Notes under the pieces: model-generated
The model's database searches: none
Seen by the model: the letters and a program-made list of their open reading frames with translations, nothing else
Told to the model about the DNA's origin: nothing
Position numbers and translations under genes: made by a program
Part shown: positions 12,871 to 26,800 of the stretch, piece by piece
Numbering within the stretch: the stretch's first letter is position 1
Layout: the number at the start of each line of letters is the position of its first letter
Source: Acanthopleura granulata
Lineage: Eukaryota > Mollusca > Polyplacophora > Chitonida > Chitonidae
DNA length: 64,000 nucleotides
Direction of reading: 5' to 3'
Assembly: GCA_016165875.1 (NCBI GenBank)
Contig: JABBOT010000007.1
Location: 6,667,245 to 6,731,244, forward strand

Positions 12871-13474
12871 TCCAGAAATATTCTCTGACAGATCTAAGTA
12901 GCACACGTAACTAGGGGACTAAACGCCATTTCAGCACATGGCACTTTGTACATGGACCCTCGAATACATAGTGCGTTCTATGCAGATCGACAGTGTAAGA
13001 CAACCATGAAAAGAAACTACCTTTTGCGTATTGCTTGAAATGCAAGGTGAGTTCTATCGATTCGGCTGTACTTATACTAAGAATGCCATATTCGCCTTAC
13101 CAACTTGTTCATCTATTATGCAAAATTTCCCTTGTTTGGGTTCTCCTGAAGTTGTTTAGAATAGGTTGTTTGTTTACGGTATTTCCCCCGATCATGTTTA
13201 ATAAGAGTGGTAATTGCTTAATAAATTGCAAGAAATGATGGCCGTACTCAGGACCACAAATACCGTAAGTTTTTTTTCTGGATATTTGTCATTTCCTACC
13301 TGCCTAAAACCCTTAGAAGATGTATATACTGTGTTTGTTTGGGATTTATTTATTAACATGAATATTGTTTAATAACATGCTCAGTAATTTCCGTTAGGTC
13401 ATTGTGTGGAGGAACATTGTGTGCGCTGAGTAAACCACCAACCTTTAGTTGAAAAAGTCCGTTCCAGGTGAAGG

Positions 13475-13690
13475 CTATTTATTTAATTTATGGATTTGAT
13501 TGCAGTTATACGCCATACTCAAAAATATTTCTCCTACACGACAGAGACAAGCATTATGGTAAAAAACACGGGCATATTCCGGAGGACACCCACGACTATC
13601 CGTATGTTGATGGCTGAACTTCCCACGTTCGGCCGAAAAGGAATATGAGAGAAGCTGGACTTGAACTGCCCGGGACCCGGGATTCATCCT
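13475..13690 (-). mobile_element. SINE family A copy, diverged
   Basis: Antisense tail ('tatacgccatactcaaaaatatttc') followed by the family core, including 'cttcccacgttcggccg'. Confidence 0.6.
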
Positions 13691-13975
13691 GGATATCCCG
13701 ACCGTGAGGTGGATGCTCTATTAAAGCACCAGATCACCGACGCGGTCAGAATTTTTGGAAGGCGAAACTGACCATTGGAGGAAGGAGCTCTGTCCCCAGC
13801 GAACTTCGTGTAAGTCCCGACAAGAAGCCGCCATTGACCATTTCTTGCCGCCAAAGACCAGAGAGCAATGAAAGCAGGGGAAACATGAAAACCTCCTGAT
13901 ATAGGACGGGATTGAACCCTTGTTTCTGGAAATCTGGAGATTAAAAAACAATGCACTTAATGCAAGCTGCCCCTA
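13690..13975 (-). mobile_element. probable tRNA-related repeat
   Basis: The stretch abuts the preceding SINE. It contains 'ggacgggattgaaccc', which on either strand resembles a degenerate pol III B-box context, and minus-strand open frames that look non-coding. Repeat identity is an inference; I see no second copy in this window. Confidence 0.3.
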
Positions 13976-14342
13976 ACTTGGGATTTAATTATACATTTAA
14001 TGGACATTATCTTGGTCATGTCACGGCAGTGTCTTGTTAATATGTAGCAACACTGTCTGACTATGCCAGCCAAATATGCAAATATGTTTATACTGCTGCA
14101 TACACTTAACTGGGTTAATATGTCAATGACACCAGTCATGCCACCCTTTACTGGTTAAAGCATAGGGACATCTGCTTAACCAGTACTTCACCTATCTCTT
14201 TATGCTGAGTGTCAAATGAGGAACTGCCAGGATTGCCAATGTTAGTCCAAGGCATAGGAGGCATGCAGTTGATCATACTGCAGTCATTTATGTCTTCATC
14301 AACAGAAAGAAATAAAAGAAATACACAAATACAAGTAAAGGA

Positions 14343-14348
14343 TTTATT
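14343..14348 (-). terminator. candidate WDR18 polyadenylation signal
   Basis: AATAAA on the minus strand, about 490 bp past the WDR18 stop and just beyond the duplicated exon-tail copies. Confidence 0.45.
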
Positions 14349-14411
14349 ACACGATCTGTGGCCTTAATTATTCACCCTGTAACTTGAGCAGAATACAAAT
14401 CTCTGTTCATG

Positions 14412-14837
14412 TTATAAGACATGATCACTTTCTACTTGTAAGAATTGAACAGTATTCTTCAGGTGACTCAAGGAAATGTTATACACCTCTTTGTTGATTT
14501 CTGTAACAATGTAAATTCCTGTTTGAGTGCAGATCAAATACCGCATACCTGTAACATTTGACTTGCTCTTCTTCTGACTCTGCGAGAAAACATACTGATT
14601 TTGGTTCACAAGTTCTCTAACTTTGTTACTTTGGGTCAAGAACACATAACATTTGATTTTATTCACCAGATGACTCAGGGCATAGTTGGACTTCATTCTG
14701 CTCATACATTTGCACTTGTTTATCATTTGTCTGCATTTATAAATTAACATTTCTATTCTTCAGATGACTCGGGGCCAAGTTGTACAGCTCTCTGTACACG
14801 TATTCCATAACTTCGTCCCTTAGTGTCCAAGTGAAGA
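14412..14837 (-). repeat. tandem degraded copies of the WDR18 last-exon tail
   Basis: The exon segment with 'ttcaggtgacttagggc' (plus-strand text, anchor at 14862) recurs at about 14761, 14667, 14572 and 14460, a period near 100 bp. Translated in the coding orientation, the copies retain fragments such as 'EVYNISLSHLKN' against 'ELYDFALSHLKN' in the true exon. A 112-codon open frame runs through them. They lie after the WDR18 stop codon, so they are most simply 3' UTR. Confidence 0.7.
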
Positions 14838-17800
14838 TCATGTAACATTTGACTTATTCTTCAGGTGACTTAGGGCAAAGTCATACAGCTCTCTGTTCAC
14901 TTTCTGTAACTTGCTCACTTCCTGCTTGAGCAACAAGACTTTCTCCTCTAAATTCATTGCATCACCAGTGTCCATCTGCAAGGACAATACAGAGATACAG
15001 AGATTTGCCTTATCCAACAAGGATGCATAAAACTGCTCAAATATTATATCAGCGTTTTCAAGTGGATCTGGAAATTTGAGATATTTTTGGGGGGTGTATG
15101 TGTCACATCATTTTGGTTTTCAAATTAAAAATAACACTATTAGGGGAAGAAACCAGGCTGAATAAACCACAACCCTTCGTGAGATACCAGACAAACCATG
15201 TGACCTAATCAAACCTAGTAGTCCTTCAAATAAAGCAGATATACTGTCAGACACTATACCTTAACACTGGAATCCATTTTTATCTCAAGTTGGTTCTTAA
15301 AAGGGTAAAATGAGAATTACCTGGTGCCAGAAAATAACTTTCTATCCCATATAAATGAATTTTTTTTTAAACCAAAAACTCTTTTCAATATTGTCAATCA
15401 CAGAGAAGATAAAGTTTGTGTTTTAAGATTACATTATTAGAGAAAGAATGATGAAAGTTGTTCTGGTTCAATTTTTATAGGATACCAGGCCCCAAGATCT
15501 TAAAACTTGTCTGGGGCAACATGTTGAATGTACCTATGAATAGGTCTGACTACTGAGGCATTATCAATCATACCTTTTCCTCAGCAAGCAACTGCTTCCA
15601 TTCCTCGCTTGTTGCCCTCACTCGACCCTCCGGCTGTAAATGTAAGAACAGATACTTGGTAGTATGGTAAGATTTCGCTCACAAAATACATTCCAAATAA
15701 ATTCCAAATGTTATCACGTTAGGTTCTCAAACTTTTGAACCATTTGTCCGATAGGATATCAAGCTACAGTCCAAACAAACCTCAAAACACCTTTCTAAGA
15801 GAATTAGAATTCTTAAACAGCTACTATGGAGTCAAAACATCTTTGTCTGAAAAGCAAGGTGAAAAGATAAAAGATTGAGGTAGACAGAATTGCTTTCCTA
15901 AATTGTAAAAATATTGCAATGTATTAAAGCTGACGTATGTTTTGTTGGAGAGTTTGGAAGCCAAATTTTTCTGTCCTCTGCCTGGTGTGCCGTCACACAT
16001 GGATCACGCTGCCCTTTCAAACGCTCTTGATGCCACCCCAACATGAATGCCCTACTTGACATCATATCCAAGTGATTCAACATCATATAAGGACATCATC
16101 AAGCCACACCAGGAAAATTTTATAGACACAGCCAAACATTTTGTTTTCAAGGAATCTTCATGTTATATGGCTTGAATAGTGTTGTTCAGTGAATATCCTT
16201 CTGAACCATGGTGTTACGTTTGTTTCACAGAACTTCTTTCATATAATTTCAATATTTCTGTGCAATTTCTGTTTTGACCAGAGTGGAACATTAGTCAGAG
16301 TCAGACAACATCAACAACTCACTCTTGGTCTTTGCGCGGCAGTAAGGTATTATTTTGAACATTAATATTACACTTTTGAGAGACCCTGAAATTGGTCCAC
16401 CTAACCAATGTAATTTTGTCTCTAAAATCAAATGCAAAGGGTTGTAGAAATCGTACTGAAAGTTTCTATTTCATATGCGAAAAGGTTGAAGAATTTGTAG
16501 GGAATGTCTGTTTCTCAGAAGTGCATTCCAATGTGACAGGGGTTAGACACCTTAACTCAGGATCTCCCATCTACGCTGTCAGCCAATCAGTGTTGATTTT
16601 GTTTCATTGAACATTTATACATGTATAGCTGGAGCAATAACAGCTGGCATTTAGTTATTTACTTATTTACATGATTGGTGCTTTATACCCTACTGAAGAA
16701 TATTTCACTTATGAGTATTTATTTATTTATTTGATTAGCGTTTTATGATGTACTCTGGAATATTTCACTTATACGATGGCTGCCAGTAATGTGGTGAGAG
16801 GAAAGAGGGAGGGCCCAGGGAAAACTCACAACCATGGGCAGGTTGCTGGCAGACCTTCCCATGTACGGCGGGAAAGGAGGCCAGCATGAGCTGGACTTGA
16901 ACTCACAACGACCGCATTGGTGGGAGGCTTCTGGGTCATTGTGCTGCACTAGCATGATAACCAAATGAGCAATGGAGATTCCCATTATGAGTAAGATGAA
17001 GGAATATTTCAATTCAGCATTAGTGTGGGAGAAATCCCAGGCAGAGATTGCTGGGGAAAACCCATTTCCATCTGCAGGCTGCCCATAGATCTTCCCACTT
17101 AACAGTCTGATAATGACAATAATGACAATGATAACCTCTGGTGATTATCTCTTTGATAATGAAGTATAGAATGAGGATTTGAAAATGTTTCTCCGATATT
17201 ATTTGAGGTAAAGATAAAACAAAAAGAAACACTTTTATTACTCGCTGCACATTCCATTTCCTGCAAAATGTAAATGACACTGTCCCAAGTTTAATATCCA
17301 ACTGTATGTGACAAAGTGATTTTCTGATTCATAGATGACTGTGAAAGTGGAACAACTGCTTTGAAGGAGGATATGTACCTGAGCTGTGTGTGAGATCCTC
17401 ACATCCACTGTGTCCATGCCAACACTTCCATCAGAGTTCTCTCCCCTGAACTCCTCAGCGTACAAATGGCGTTTGAACGACTGTATGGGAAGGCTGGGCT
17501 TGTGGTTATGGGTGAACATACTGCTGGGTGCAAACATCAAAATTATGTTTGTCACAGCCCCTTAAACAGAAGAACAACACATGTATAGTGGAAAAACAAC
17601 AGAACGTAATCTACAAAAAAAAAAAACAAAAGAAAACAATCATACCTTACTAACATACCAGTTTTACAAGGGAATGGAAGGAATTTCAGCACTGTGGGCA
17701 CCTTGACCTCCCTTTGTTATCATAACTTTTCCCAGAATGCAGCATTTTAAATGAAGCAGAAGTCTCTAATCTATAAACCAGGATCATCAAAAAGTTTAAA

Positions 17801-20800
17801 TAATTAATAACACTCTGATTACTGGTATCCTATGCACCTACCCTCAGTTTTTGCCAATCTGTACTCTCTACTGGGCCATGGTTCTACCCTTTTGTTTGAT
17901 CAAACCTCTGGAGAGAAAACACCGCTCACTGGTTTGTTATGGTACGTATCAATGAACATATCTGACAATCAGGAAGCCCTGTACATGACACTACCGTTAC
18001 TGTGTCGTGTTTACTCTGTTGTTGTTGTTGTAGCGCTATCCACACATCATCAACACCACCACAGATCAATGAATGCAGCCCCTGTACTTAAACCCGATTT
18101 CCATCAACTAATTTGATAAAATTTTCCCAAAAGCCCTGAGGGTTCCACTCAGCTCAGAACTATCGTCATCCTGAGCCAAATGTATTCTCTATGTATTTAC
18201 ATGTTCAAGTTGATTATCCATACCTACTGCCCCCACAGGTCAAAACAGTTTTTAGCCAGATTTTTACTTTTCTTTTTCTCAATGATGCATTCAGAATGGA
18301 GTAATCTGATCAGAATCTATCAAAATATCAAAATCTATATCAGTTTTCCATAGAGGGAAAAGTTACAGAGTTTGAGCTCTGTGACCATATTTTCTGTCCA
18401 CCTTTACGTTAAGAGTAGCTTACCTTTGTGGTCTATTGTTCTCACACACTGACCACTGGGGATATCCCACACTTTGACATTCATGTCATGTGACCCCGAG
18501 AACAATAAACTGCCGTCCAACGAGACGGCAAGACAGGTAACTTGCTTACTGAAAGATGGAAAAAAAAGAAAAAGAAAAAAAACAGCTCAAAACTTGAGAG
18601 CATTAGGGCCTGAAACTCAACCTGCATTTCTCAAGTTTATTTCCTAAATTAATCTAAAGCCATACTCAAGATTTTTTTACTCATACTATGAGAGTCTGAT
18701 TATGGATGGAGGAAACGTAATGCACATCATAAACCACTGGGCCATGGCAGCTTACTGACAAACTTTTCCACCTGTGACATACAGATATGCACACCATATT
18801 GGTGAAAGACAAGTGGTCTTCTACACATGTTAGACTGTGATCACGAGTATGATCATAGTCATGAAGGCCCAATAAACAGTGAGGGCCAGGGAATCTATAA
18901 ATTCTCCATCCAAGGTCGGCTTTGAACTTTTACCTTATGTGTCCCTGTGATTGAAAGACATCCACCATTTACACATTACCTAAAGGCGAAATGTACAGGT
19001 TCTCATTATTTAACATGTTTAACGGTTCCGACTTTGACACCACTCTGCGCCCAGCATAAATCACAGGTCCCAGGTAAATTACTGGAAGTTTTCCATGCTT
19101 GACTTGACAGACTTGCAGCACCAGACTTGTCGTAGACAAGTGACCTTTAAGGAATGGATGTCTGTGTAAACTTCCGAATGAGCGCAGTCTATTAGAAGTT
19201 TGCATTTCTCCAGCATATCTGAGAGCAATTACATATCAAGAGGATAAAGTGATTGTGTTGTTTGGTTTATTACAATCTTTGTGTCCCTAGCCAAAGTAAC
19301 CTCAGTTAACCTTAGTAATCTATTGACATCTTCCTCATCAAAAACCATGGGGCATTTTTACCACCACTTGTAAAATTGATACATGAGGTAAATATTACAT
19401 ATATGGCATATACTGTTGAAATTTCAAAAATACTGAATTTTAAAACAGTGCTTAGTAATTTATTTCCATGAGCCTATATTTACCCATGACCTTGAAATTG
19501 GATCACACTTTTGTCTGTTTCTGGAGATGAGACATGACGTTCTGTCCTCACAGGCTGAAAATAATGGGCAAAACACACCAACCAATAAACAAATAAATGC
19601 ATAAACCAAAAAACGGTATGGAAATGCTTGATACATATAAATATCTGTCTTAAATTAAAGGCATCTGAAACTGCACATATACAGGCACTTCACTCGTCTC
19701 TGATAGTGGCAATCAGACGCCAAGGTGAATGATGGGAAGGTATCAGAAAACGAACAACAATGAAAAATATTCTATGAACTGTGCCTGACAACAACTGAAA
19801 AATACAGTATATAAGAGAGCAAAGCAATCTGTGAAACGTATGTAAATTATGGATGTTCACAAACTGTAATGTTCGACTAGAAAACATCATTATGAATCAG
19901 AGGTTTGTATTGTTTAAGTTCCATGTTAGGTAGATTATCAGGCCATATTTGGAAGGTCTGCCGGCAACTTGCAGATGGTTGTGGGTTTCCCCTGGGCTCT
20001 CCCTCTTTCCTCCCACCACATTACTGGCAGTCATGGTATAAGTGAAATATTCTAGAGTACATCATAAAGCGCTAATCAAATAAATAAATAAATGCTCACA
20101 AGTGAAATATTCTTGAGTAAGGCGTAAAACACCAATCAAATAAATAAATAAATAAATTTAGATTATCATATTCAACGCAATGTCTGCATGAGAAAAACTT
20201 GTATGGTGAGTAAAACTACAAGAGTCTAGTCTTAAATTATACATTTATTTATTGGATTGGTGTATTATGCTGAACTATACTTAAAAATATTTGGTCTTGA
20301 GTTCACACTGTCTCTTAAGTTGTACCAAAATTTTGAAGTCACACAAAGTCTTGTGGTGTATCAATGGCAAATCCACAGATCCATTAATGCCTGGGTCAGC
20401 TTCAACAATAAATTTAGAAAATAAAAACTCATGTACACCAAACATGCGTACATGGTTCAAACAGTGTGATTTAAAGTCAACTCAGTGCATGGACTGTTTC
20501 ATGACAGAACAACTTTATTACTGTAATGCCAGCCTTCTGGGCAAAATGAAAAGCAATACTGTTATACACCATGACCAAGACAGGCATAGTGCCATCTGGA
20601 TGTTGTACAAGTGAAAATAACTGTGGTGTAGCCAATGTGCAATATTATTGAAAAAGGAAGCTACATCGCTGAGTTACCACCAAATGGTGCTATGTCTGTC
20701 TTCGTCTTGGGCAATAACTGAGTGTTGTTTCCAATTACAAAAGGGCAGAAACACATTATTCTTTGTAAAAGAATTCCACTTGTGCCCACACTGACCTGTG

Positions 20801-23800
20801 AGTAGAGATTAACAGCATAAACTCTCCCACTGCTAGAGCCTGCAAATAGTCGGTATTCAGGAGTATCCATTGCAACTGATGTTATACTGATATCAAACAT
20901 CACTGTCAACAACAATATCCCTGAACTCAAGTCCCAGAGCTGAAAATACAAAGCATGTTGTAAGTGATTAGAATATGCTCAGGTGGTAGACACAGTGCTT
21001 ACATGAAACAGTTTACATGTCTTAACCAGCCAATAACCTCGTACCATAACAGGACCAGTTATTTTAGACAGCATATATAAAACTAGAGAATTCTCAGCTA
21101 GTCTTAACAATTGTAAGCTGATATGAACCTCACTATTAAAGTGCATCTAGTACCAGATTCAAACCTTAGTGATATAACACATGCAGACATTAATTATAAA
21201 TAAAAGCAGTTACATGTAACACTGGACAAGAAGAGAAAATTACCCTACAAGTCTGGTCGAGAGAAGCAGAGACAACTCTGGCTCTCTGTCCCCCTACCCC
21301 AACACAGATGTCCGTCACTGGTAAGGAGTGACCTGTCCACACGTACAGTGGCTCGTTCTTTGTCGTCTGGTCAGACATCCTGCACAAAACACTTACACAG
21401 CAAAGCAAACTTCACTTTAGGTTTTGATTTGATCAGTGTTAAAAGTTACTGATATTCTGAACTGAGCAAAAAGAAAAACCAACACACCAAGAAACTGCGA
21501 CTGATTCCACAGGGCAATTTTATACCAAAGTAAAAATTTTAAAACTTAACTAAATATTAAAAATTCTTGAAGTTCTAAAATAAAGGCATGGATGATGCAT
21601 GTGCATCATGCTGAAGCACAAATGACAAAAATTTCAAAACCAGTTTTTATCAAATAAGCTTCAAAATTGAGATTAAAAATTCTGACTTAATTCAAAAATT
21701 GCTGTGTGGAATTGGCCTCAGAAAATCTTCCACACTTTTGATCCCATCTTTTGAGGGGTAAATACATTCAATCAAGCCATTTTTATCTGGTGTTTCACTT
21801 GTATATTACTGCAGAAATGTGTATTGGTGGAGGAAAATAAGCCATAAATCTTTGACACGAACAAGTAACTGACAACCACATTAAATGTCACAAAAAGGTG
21901 ATGCATAAAATTTCACAGAAGCATGAGAAATGGTTGATGAATTCCAGTATGTGCGTTTTGTTAGGTTGACCTTGTAGAGGATAATTGGACAAGTACGGGC
22001 CCTAGCGAGATGACTACTGAAGTGACAGGAATTAAATGAGACATAAAAAAAGCTTTTCTTATGTCTGATGATACAAAACAAAATAGCTCATGTTTACCGA
22101 AGTCTTTATTTATATTTATATACATGTAATTATTTAATTTGACTGTCAATTCCATACCTAAGAATATTTTCACTTCACACAAATGGGATGTCAGGTTAAT
22201 GGGTGGAGAAAACCAGAGAGGTACATGGCAAATTTCTTGACCTTGCAGCTCAACCAATAAAAGCAGAATAAACCGATAAACCAGCAAATTCACTGGTTTA
22301 TTGTTTTCAGAGTGTACCTTTAAGACGGCTCTGTATACTTGAAGTTCACTTACCTTGGCAATGACCACACGATGACGAGACTATCCTCTCCTGCTGATAC
22401 CACACAGCTATCGTCATCTGTGCACCTAAGGCATGTGAGGTTCTGGAAATGACGGGTGAGAACACACAGAAGGTTACCTGTGGCTACCTGAAGAGGAAAA
22501 CAGAGACAGGTGAGAACTCTGGTAATGACCAGTGAGGACACACAGAAGGTTACCTGTTGCTACCTGAAGAGGAAAACAGGAGACAGGTGAGGTTCTGGAA
22601 ATGACGGGTGAGAACACACAGAAGGTTACCTGTTGCTACCTGAAGAGGAAAACAGAGACAGGTGAGAATTCTAGTAATGACCAGTGAGGACATACAGAAG
22701 GTTACCTGTGGCTACCTGAAGGTGAAAACAGACAGGTGAGGTTCTGGAAATGACGGGTGAGAACACACAGAAGGTTACCTGTGGCTACCTGAAGAGGAAA
22801 ACAGAGACAGGTGAGAATTCTGGTAATGACCAGTGAGGACACACAGAAGGTTACCTGTTGCTACCTGAAGAGGAAAACAGGAGACAGGTGAGGTTCTGGA
22901 AATGACGGGTGAGAACACACAGAAGGTTACCTGTTGCTACCTGAAGAGGAAAACAGAGACAGGTGAGAATTCTAGTAATGACCAGTGAGGACATACAGAA
23001 GGTTACCTGTGGCTACCTGAAGGTGAAAACAGACAGGTGAGGTTCTGGAAATGACGGGTGAGAACACACAGAAGGTTACCTGTGGCTACCTGAAGAGGAA
23101 AACAGAGACAGGTGAGAATTCTAGTAATGACCAGTGAGGACACACAGAAGGTTACCTGCTGCTACCTGAAGAGGAAAACAGGAGACAGGTGAGGTTCTGG
23201 AAATGACGGGTGAGAACACACAGAAGGTTACCTGTTGCTACCTGAAGAGGAAAACAGAGACAGGTGAGAATTCTAGTAATGACCAGTGAGGACATACAGA
23301 AGGTTACCTGTGGCTACCTGAAGGTGAAAACAGACAGGTGAGGTTCTGGAAATGACGGGTGAGAACACACAGAAGGTTACCTGTTGCTACCTGAAGAGGA
23401 AAACAGAGACAGGTGAGAATTCTAATAATGACCAGTGAGGACATACAGAAGGTTACCTGTGGCTACCTGAAGAGGAAAACAGAGACAGGTGAGAATTCTG
23501 GTAATGACCAGTGAGGACACACAGAAGGTTACCTGTGGCTACCTGAAGAGGAAAACAGGAGACAGGTGAGGTTCTGGTAATGACGGGTGAGAACACACAG
23601 AAGGTTACCTGTGGCTACCTGAAGGTGAAAACAGAGACAGGAGAGGATTCCGGTAGTGACCAGTGAGGACATACAGAAGGTTACCTGTGGCTACCTGAAG
23701 GTGAAAACAGAGACAGGTGAGGATTCTGGTAGTGACGGTTGAGGACACACAGCAGGTTATCTGAGGCTACCTGAAGGTGAAAACAGACAGGTGAGGTTCT

Positions 23801-26800
23801 TGCATCCAAATGAACAACCTGCGTCAGAAGCAAATGAAAGAAAACAAAAAAAAAGACATACTTCACAGAAGTATGGATTCAATAACAACATAGACAAATG
23901 AGTGGCAAAAAAAATAGCAGAGGGAGGTTTCAATCTGTACCACTCGGTTCATTTTGGTGATCACTAAGTCAAGGGAGGAACTGGATCTGCGAACAAATTT
24001 GAGCAATATGCCCAAGGCCAGACATTGTCTAAAATAGATCAAAATGAGAAAAAATAACGTGACAGTGCACAAGTTTGGGTCATTTTGCACCCTTTGCGTA
24101 AGTTCGAGAATCCTATTCCCAATAGTCGTCCAGATATGCTTTGCACAAAACAGAAAAATATGGTAAAGGGCACATAACTCAAAAAACTGGTGGAAACGCG
24201 AAAAAATAACCTGATTGTGCATTACTTCAGGGCATTTTGCACACTTTGTGTGATTTTGAATATCCTATGTTTAATAGTTGCCGAGATACCCTCCTCACAA
24301 AGTTGACCAGGACAGATCCACAGATGGAAAAAAGTGATCGCTGTTCCCCCTGTTTATATCTGAGGAGCATTTTTACTTGTAGAAAATAAAATATTTTACA
24401 CCAAAAATTTCAAGAAGAAAATCCCACATTTGTTGTCTGCCCTTAGTGTGCCAAACATGTGTGACACAAATGTAGCATATTTGGTTTTGACATGTTTGAG
24501 GTACAATGCTTACTAGTCTATATGCAGGTTAAAAAAATGCCTCCTTAAAATGACTAGACCATAATTTAGAGAGCTCTGGTTGGAAATGGTCACCTCGCGT
24601 GCCTAATATCCATTTTCATGGCATGGAGGGATCCGATGGGATGGCAAGAAAACTAATTGTGCGGTAATTCGGTGTGTGATTATCACAGCTGATTGCTGCA
24701 CACCGCCACTAGGACATCACACACAAGGGGCACGTCATATAAGCGTTCAGAGAGTACCAAGCTTCATGAAACCCATCCTTGAAAAATATATATTTTTAAA
24801 AACATCAAACAATATTTGATTTTTAAATCACTTTGGCTCCGTGGTTAAGATACCTTTAGGATATACTATGCCAATTTTGCGCGACAAAAATTTATTATCG
24901 GTGAGAATTCACCAAAAAATACACAGAAAATCTGGGATAAAAATCCCATGCACAAATATGTTTTTAGAAGGTTACATACACCAGTTGTGCAACAACAAAG
25001 CATGGTTTCCAAACAGTAGCCTTTTAGAAGCAAATAAATGTCATAAAATATGACTTTTGGTGTTGAAATTCATATTTTACCTTCAAGGATTTGACCTTAC
25101 TTTCAAAACAAGCCTCAAAAGACCTTTTCTAAAATCAACAGAACTTCTGTCATTTACCTTGAAAATGGAATGTATGTCTACAACTCTGACACCTTTGCAT
25201 GATGACCCTAGCAGATCAGATTTTGTTCACACCATGAGACACATACCTGCCAGACATGGATCTTCTCAGCTATCCCTGCAATGCAGTATGCGCCGTCCGC
25301 TGTCACTGTCACACAGGACACGGGGCCTGGACACACCATCTTCATCTGTATCTGCTCCTACAATCAGCATACAGGTGTCAGACAAGTCTGACAGGGAAGG
25401 TTTTCTGCAAACACCTGATTGTGGGGTCACAGAGAGCAACGCATGAAAAATATGATCACCAACTTGCCATCGGTAACAGAGTTGAACGCTTTGATGACTA
25501 AACATAACAATGTAAATGCCAACATCGCAAATTTATATTTAACTTACTCACCAGATTGGCGCAGAAAAACACTCCCTAGATCCTCACATACTTATCTTAT
25601 TCCATACGTACACAAAGATTTGGGCAATTTTTAACTTTCAGCCATCATCTATGCCTTTGCAGCTAGGAACACATGATCTTTACTGTGGTGCGCTTACGGG
25701 GAAATTGTCGAAGCAACTGTTTGGTCATATGTTTGTTCAAACTGTTTGTGATTACAGGTGCATGTATGCACTTCAATTTAAGCAGAAAAACATTGCTTTT
25801 CAGGGAGAACAATCTAGTTGGACCTAAAAGGTTCCATGAATGCCACATCACACCAGGCAAACAACAAATCCCAAAGCCAAACAGTCTTCACTAGATTTCA
25901 ATTTTAATTATTTATTGGCTTACCAGCTTGGAAGGTAGACAATTTATCTATTCGTGGACTTTCCCAGTGATGTTTTACAAATGGCTCCTAGTCAACGACA
26001 TATGTCACCTGCAAGTCATTTTTTCCTCAGCTGTCCAAGAAAAAAGTTTACATTCTCCTGGTGGATCTTTTTGTAAACACTTCTGCTTTTACTGGTCAAA
26101 AGTTCTGTCGTCGAAAACAGTAAGACTTTACTTTGATGAAATGTTGTTGTTTCTTACGATAAAATCATGTCAAAAAGACCTCTTTCTGAAAATTTATGGT
26201 AAGTCTTTTCTTGCAGAATGAGTATGCCCACATTGACATAATATGCAAGAAACTGTTTGATGGCGTAACCTCAGCCTATGAGAAAAGATAGTGTCAGTCG
26301 GTTGGGGATTCCTTTTTTTTTCATTCTGGCTGTTGACAAAGATGGGAATTTTAAAGTTATTAACATAGACAGAAAAATTAAAAAAAAATTTTTTACCAAA
26401 ATTCCAACAAAAACATTTGAGTAGAGCCCTTTTTAGGACAGTCGGTCAAGTTATGCCCAATGAAAATATTTTTAAGGATGGCCCAAATACAGTACAGCTT
26501 ACCTTGCTCTGAAGTGGCCACACCTGTAATATTGGTTTATTACAAACAGCCCCTAACAGGTAATCTTTCCCCAGAACACAGAGGGATCGGGAACGAGTGC
26601 TGTCCCCTTTATAAATTAAGAGGGAGGTTCCAGAGTGGGGGTCCCAGACACACGCATTCCACAATTGTCCTGAACTGTCAGTGGTTAGCAAGACCTAAAA
26701 ATATTTCAATAGGTATGCTATTAGTTTGTGATGTACATGTTTAAACACTCTCCATACAAATGAAACTAGAACTTGTCTGACGTGGAGATGGGTTATTAGA

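Noticed and set aside
22440..23795. CRISPR-like regular repeat
   Set aside because: Units are adjacent without unique spacers and are clearly derived from WDR18 exon 4, in a eukaryotic genome.
25057..25505. Overlapping open frames of 80-130 codons on both strands
   Set aside because: They are shadows of WDR18 exon 3 (25247-25357) in other frames or the opposite strand.
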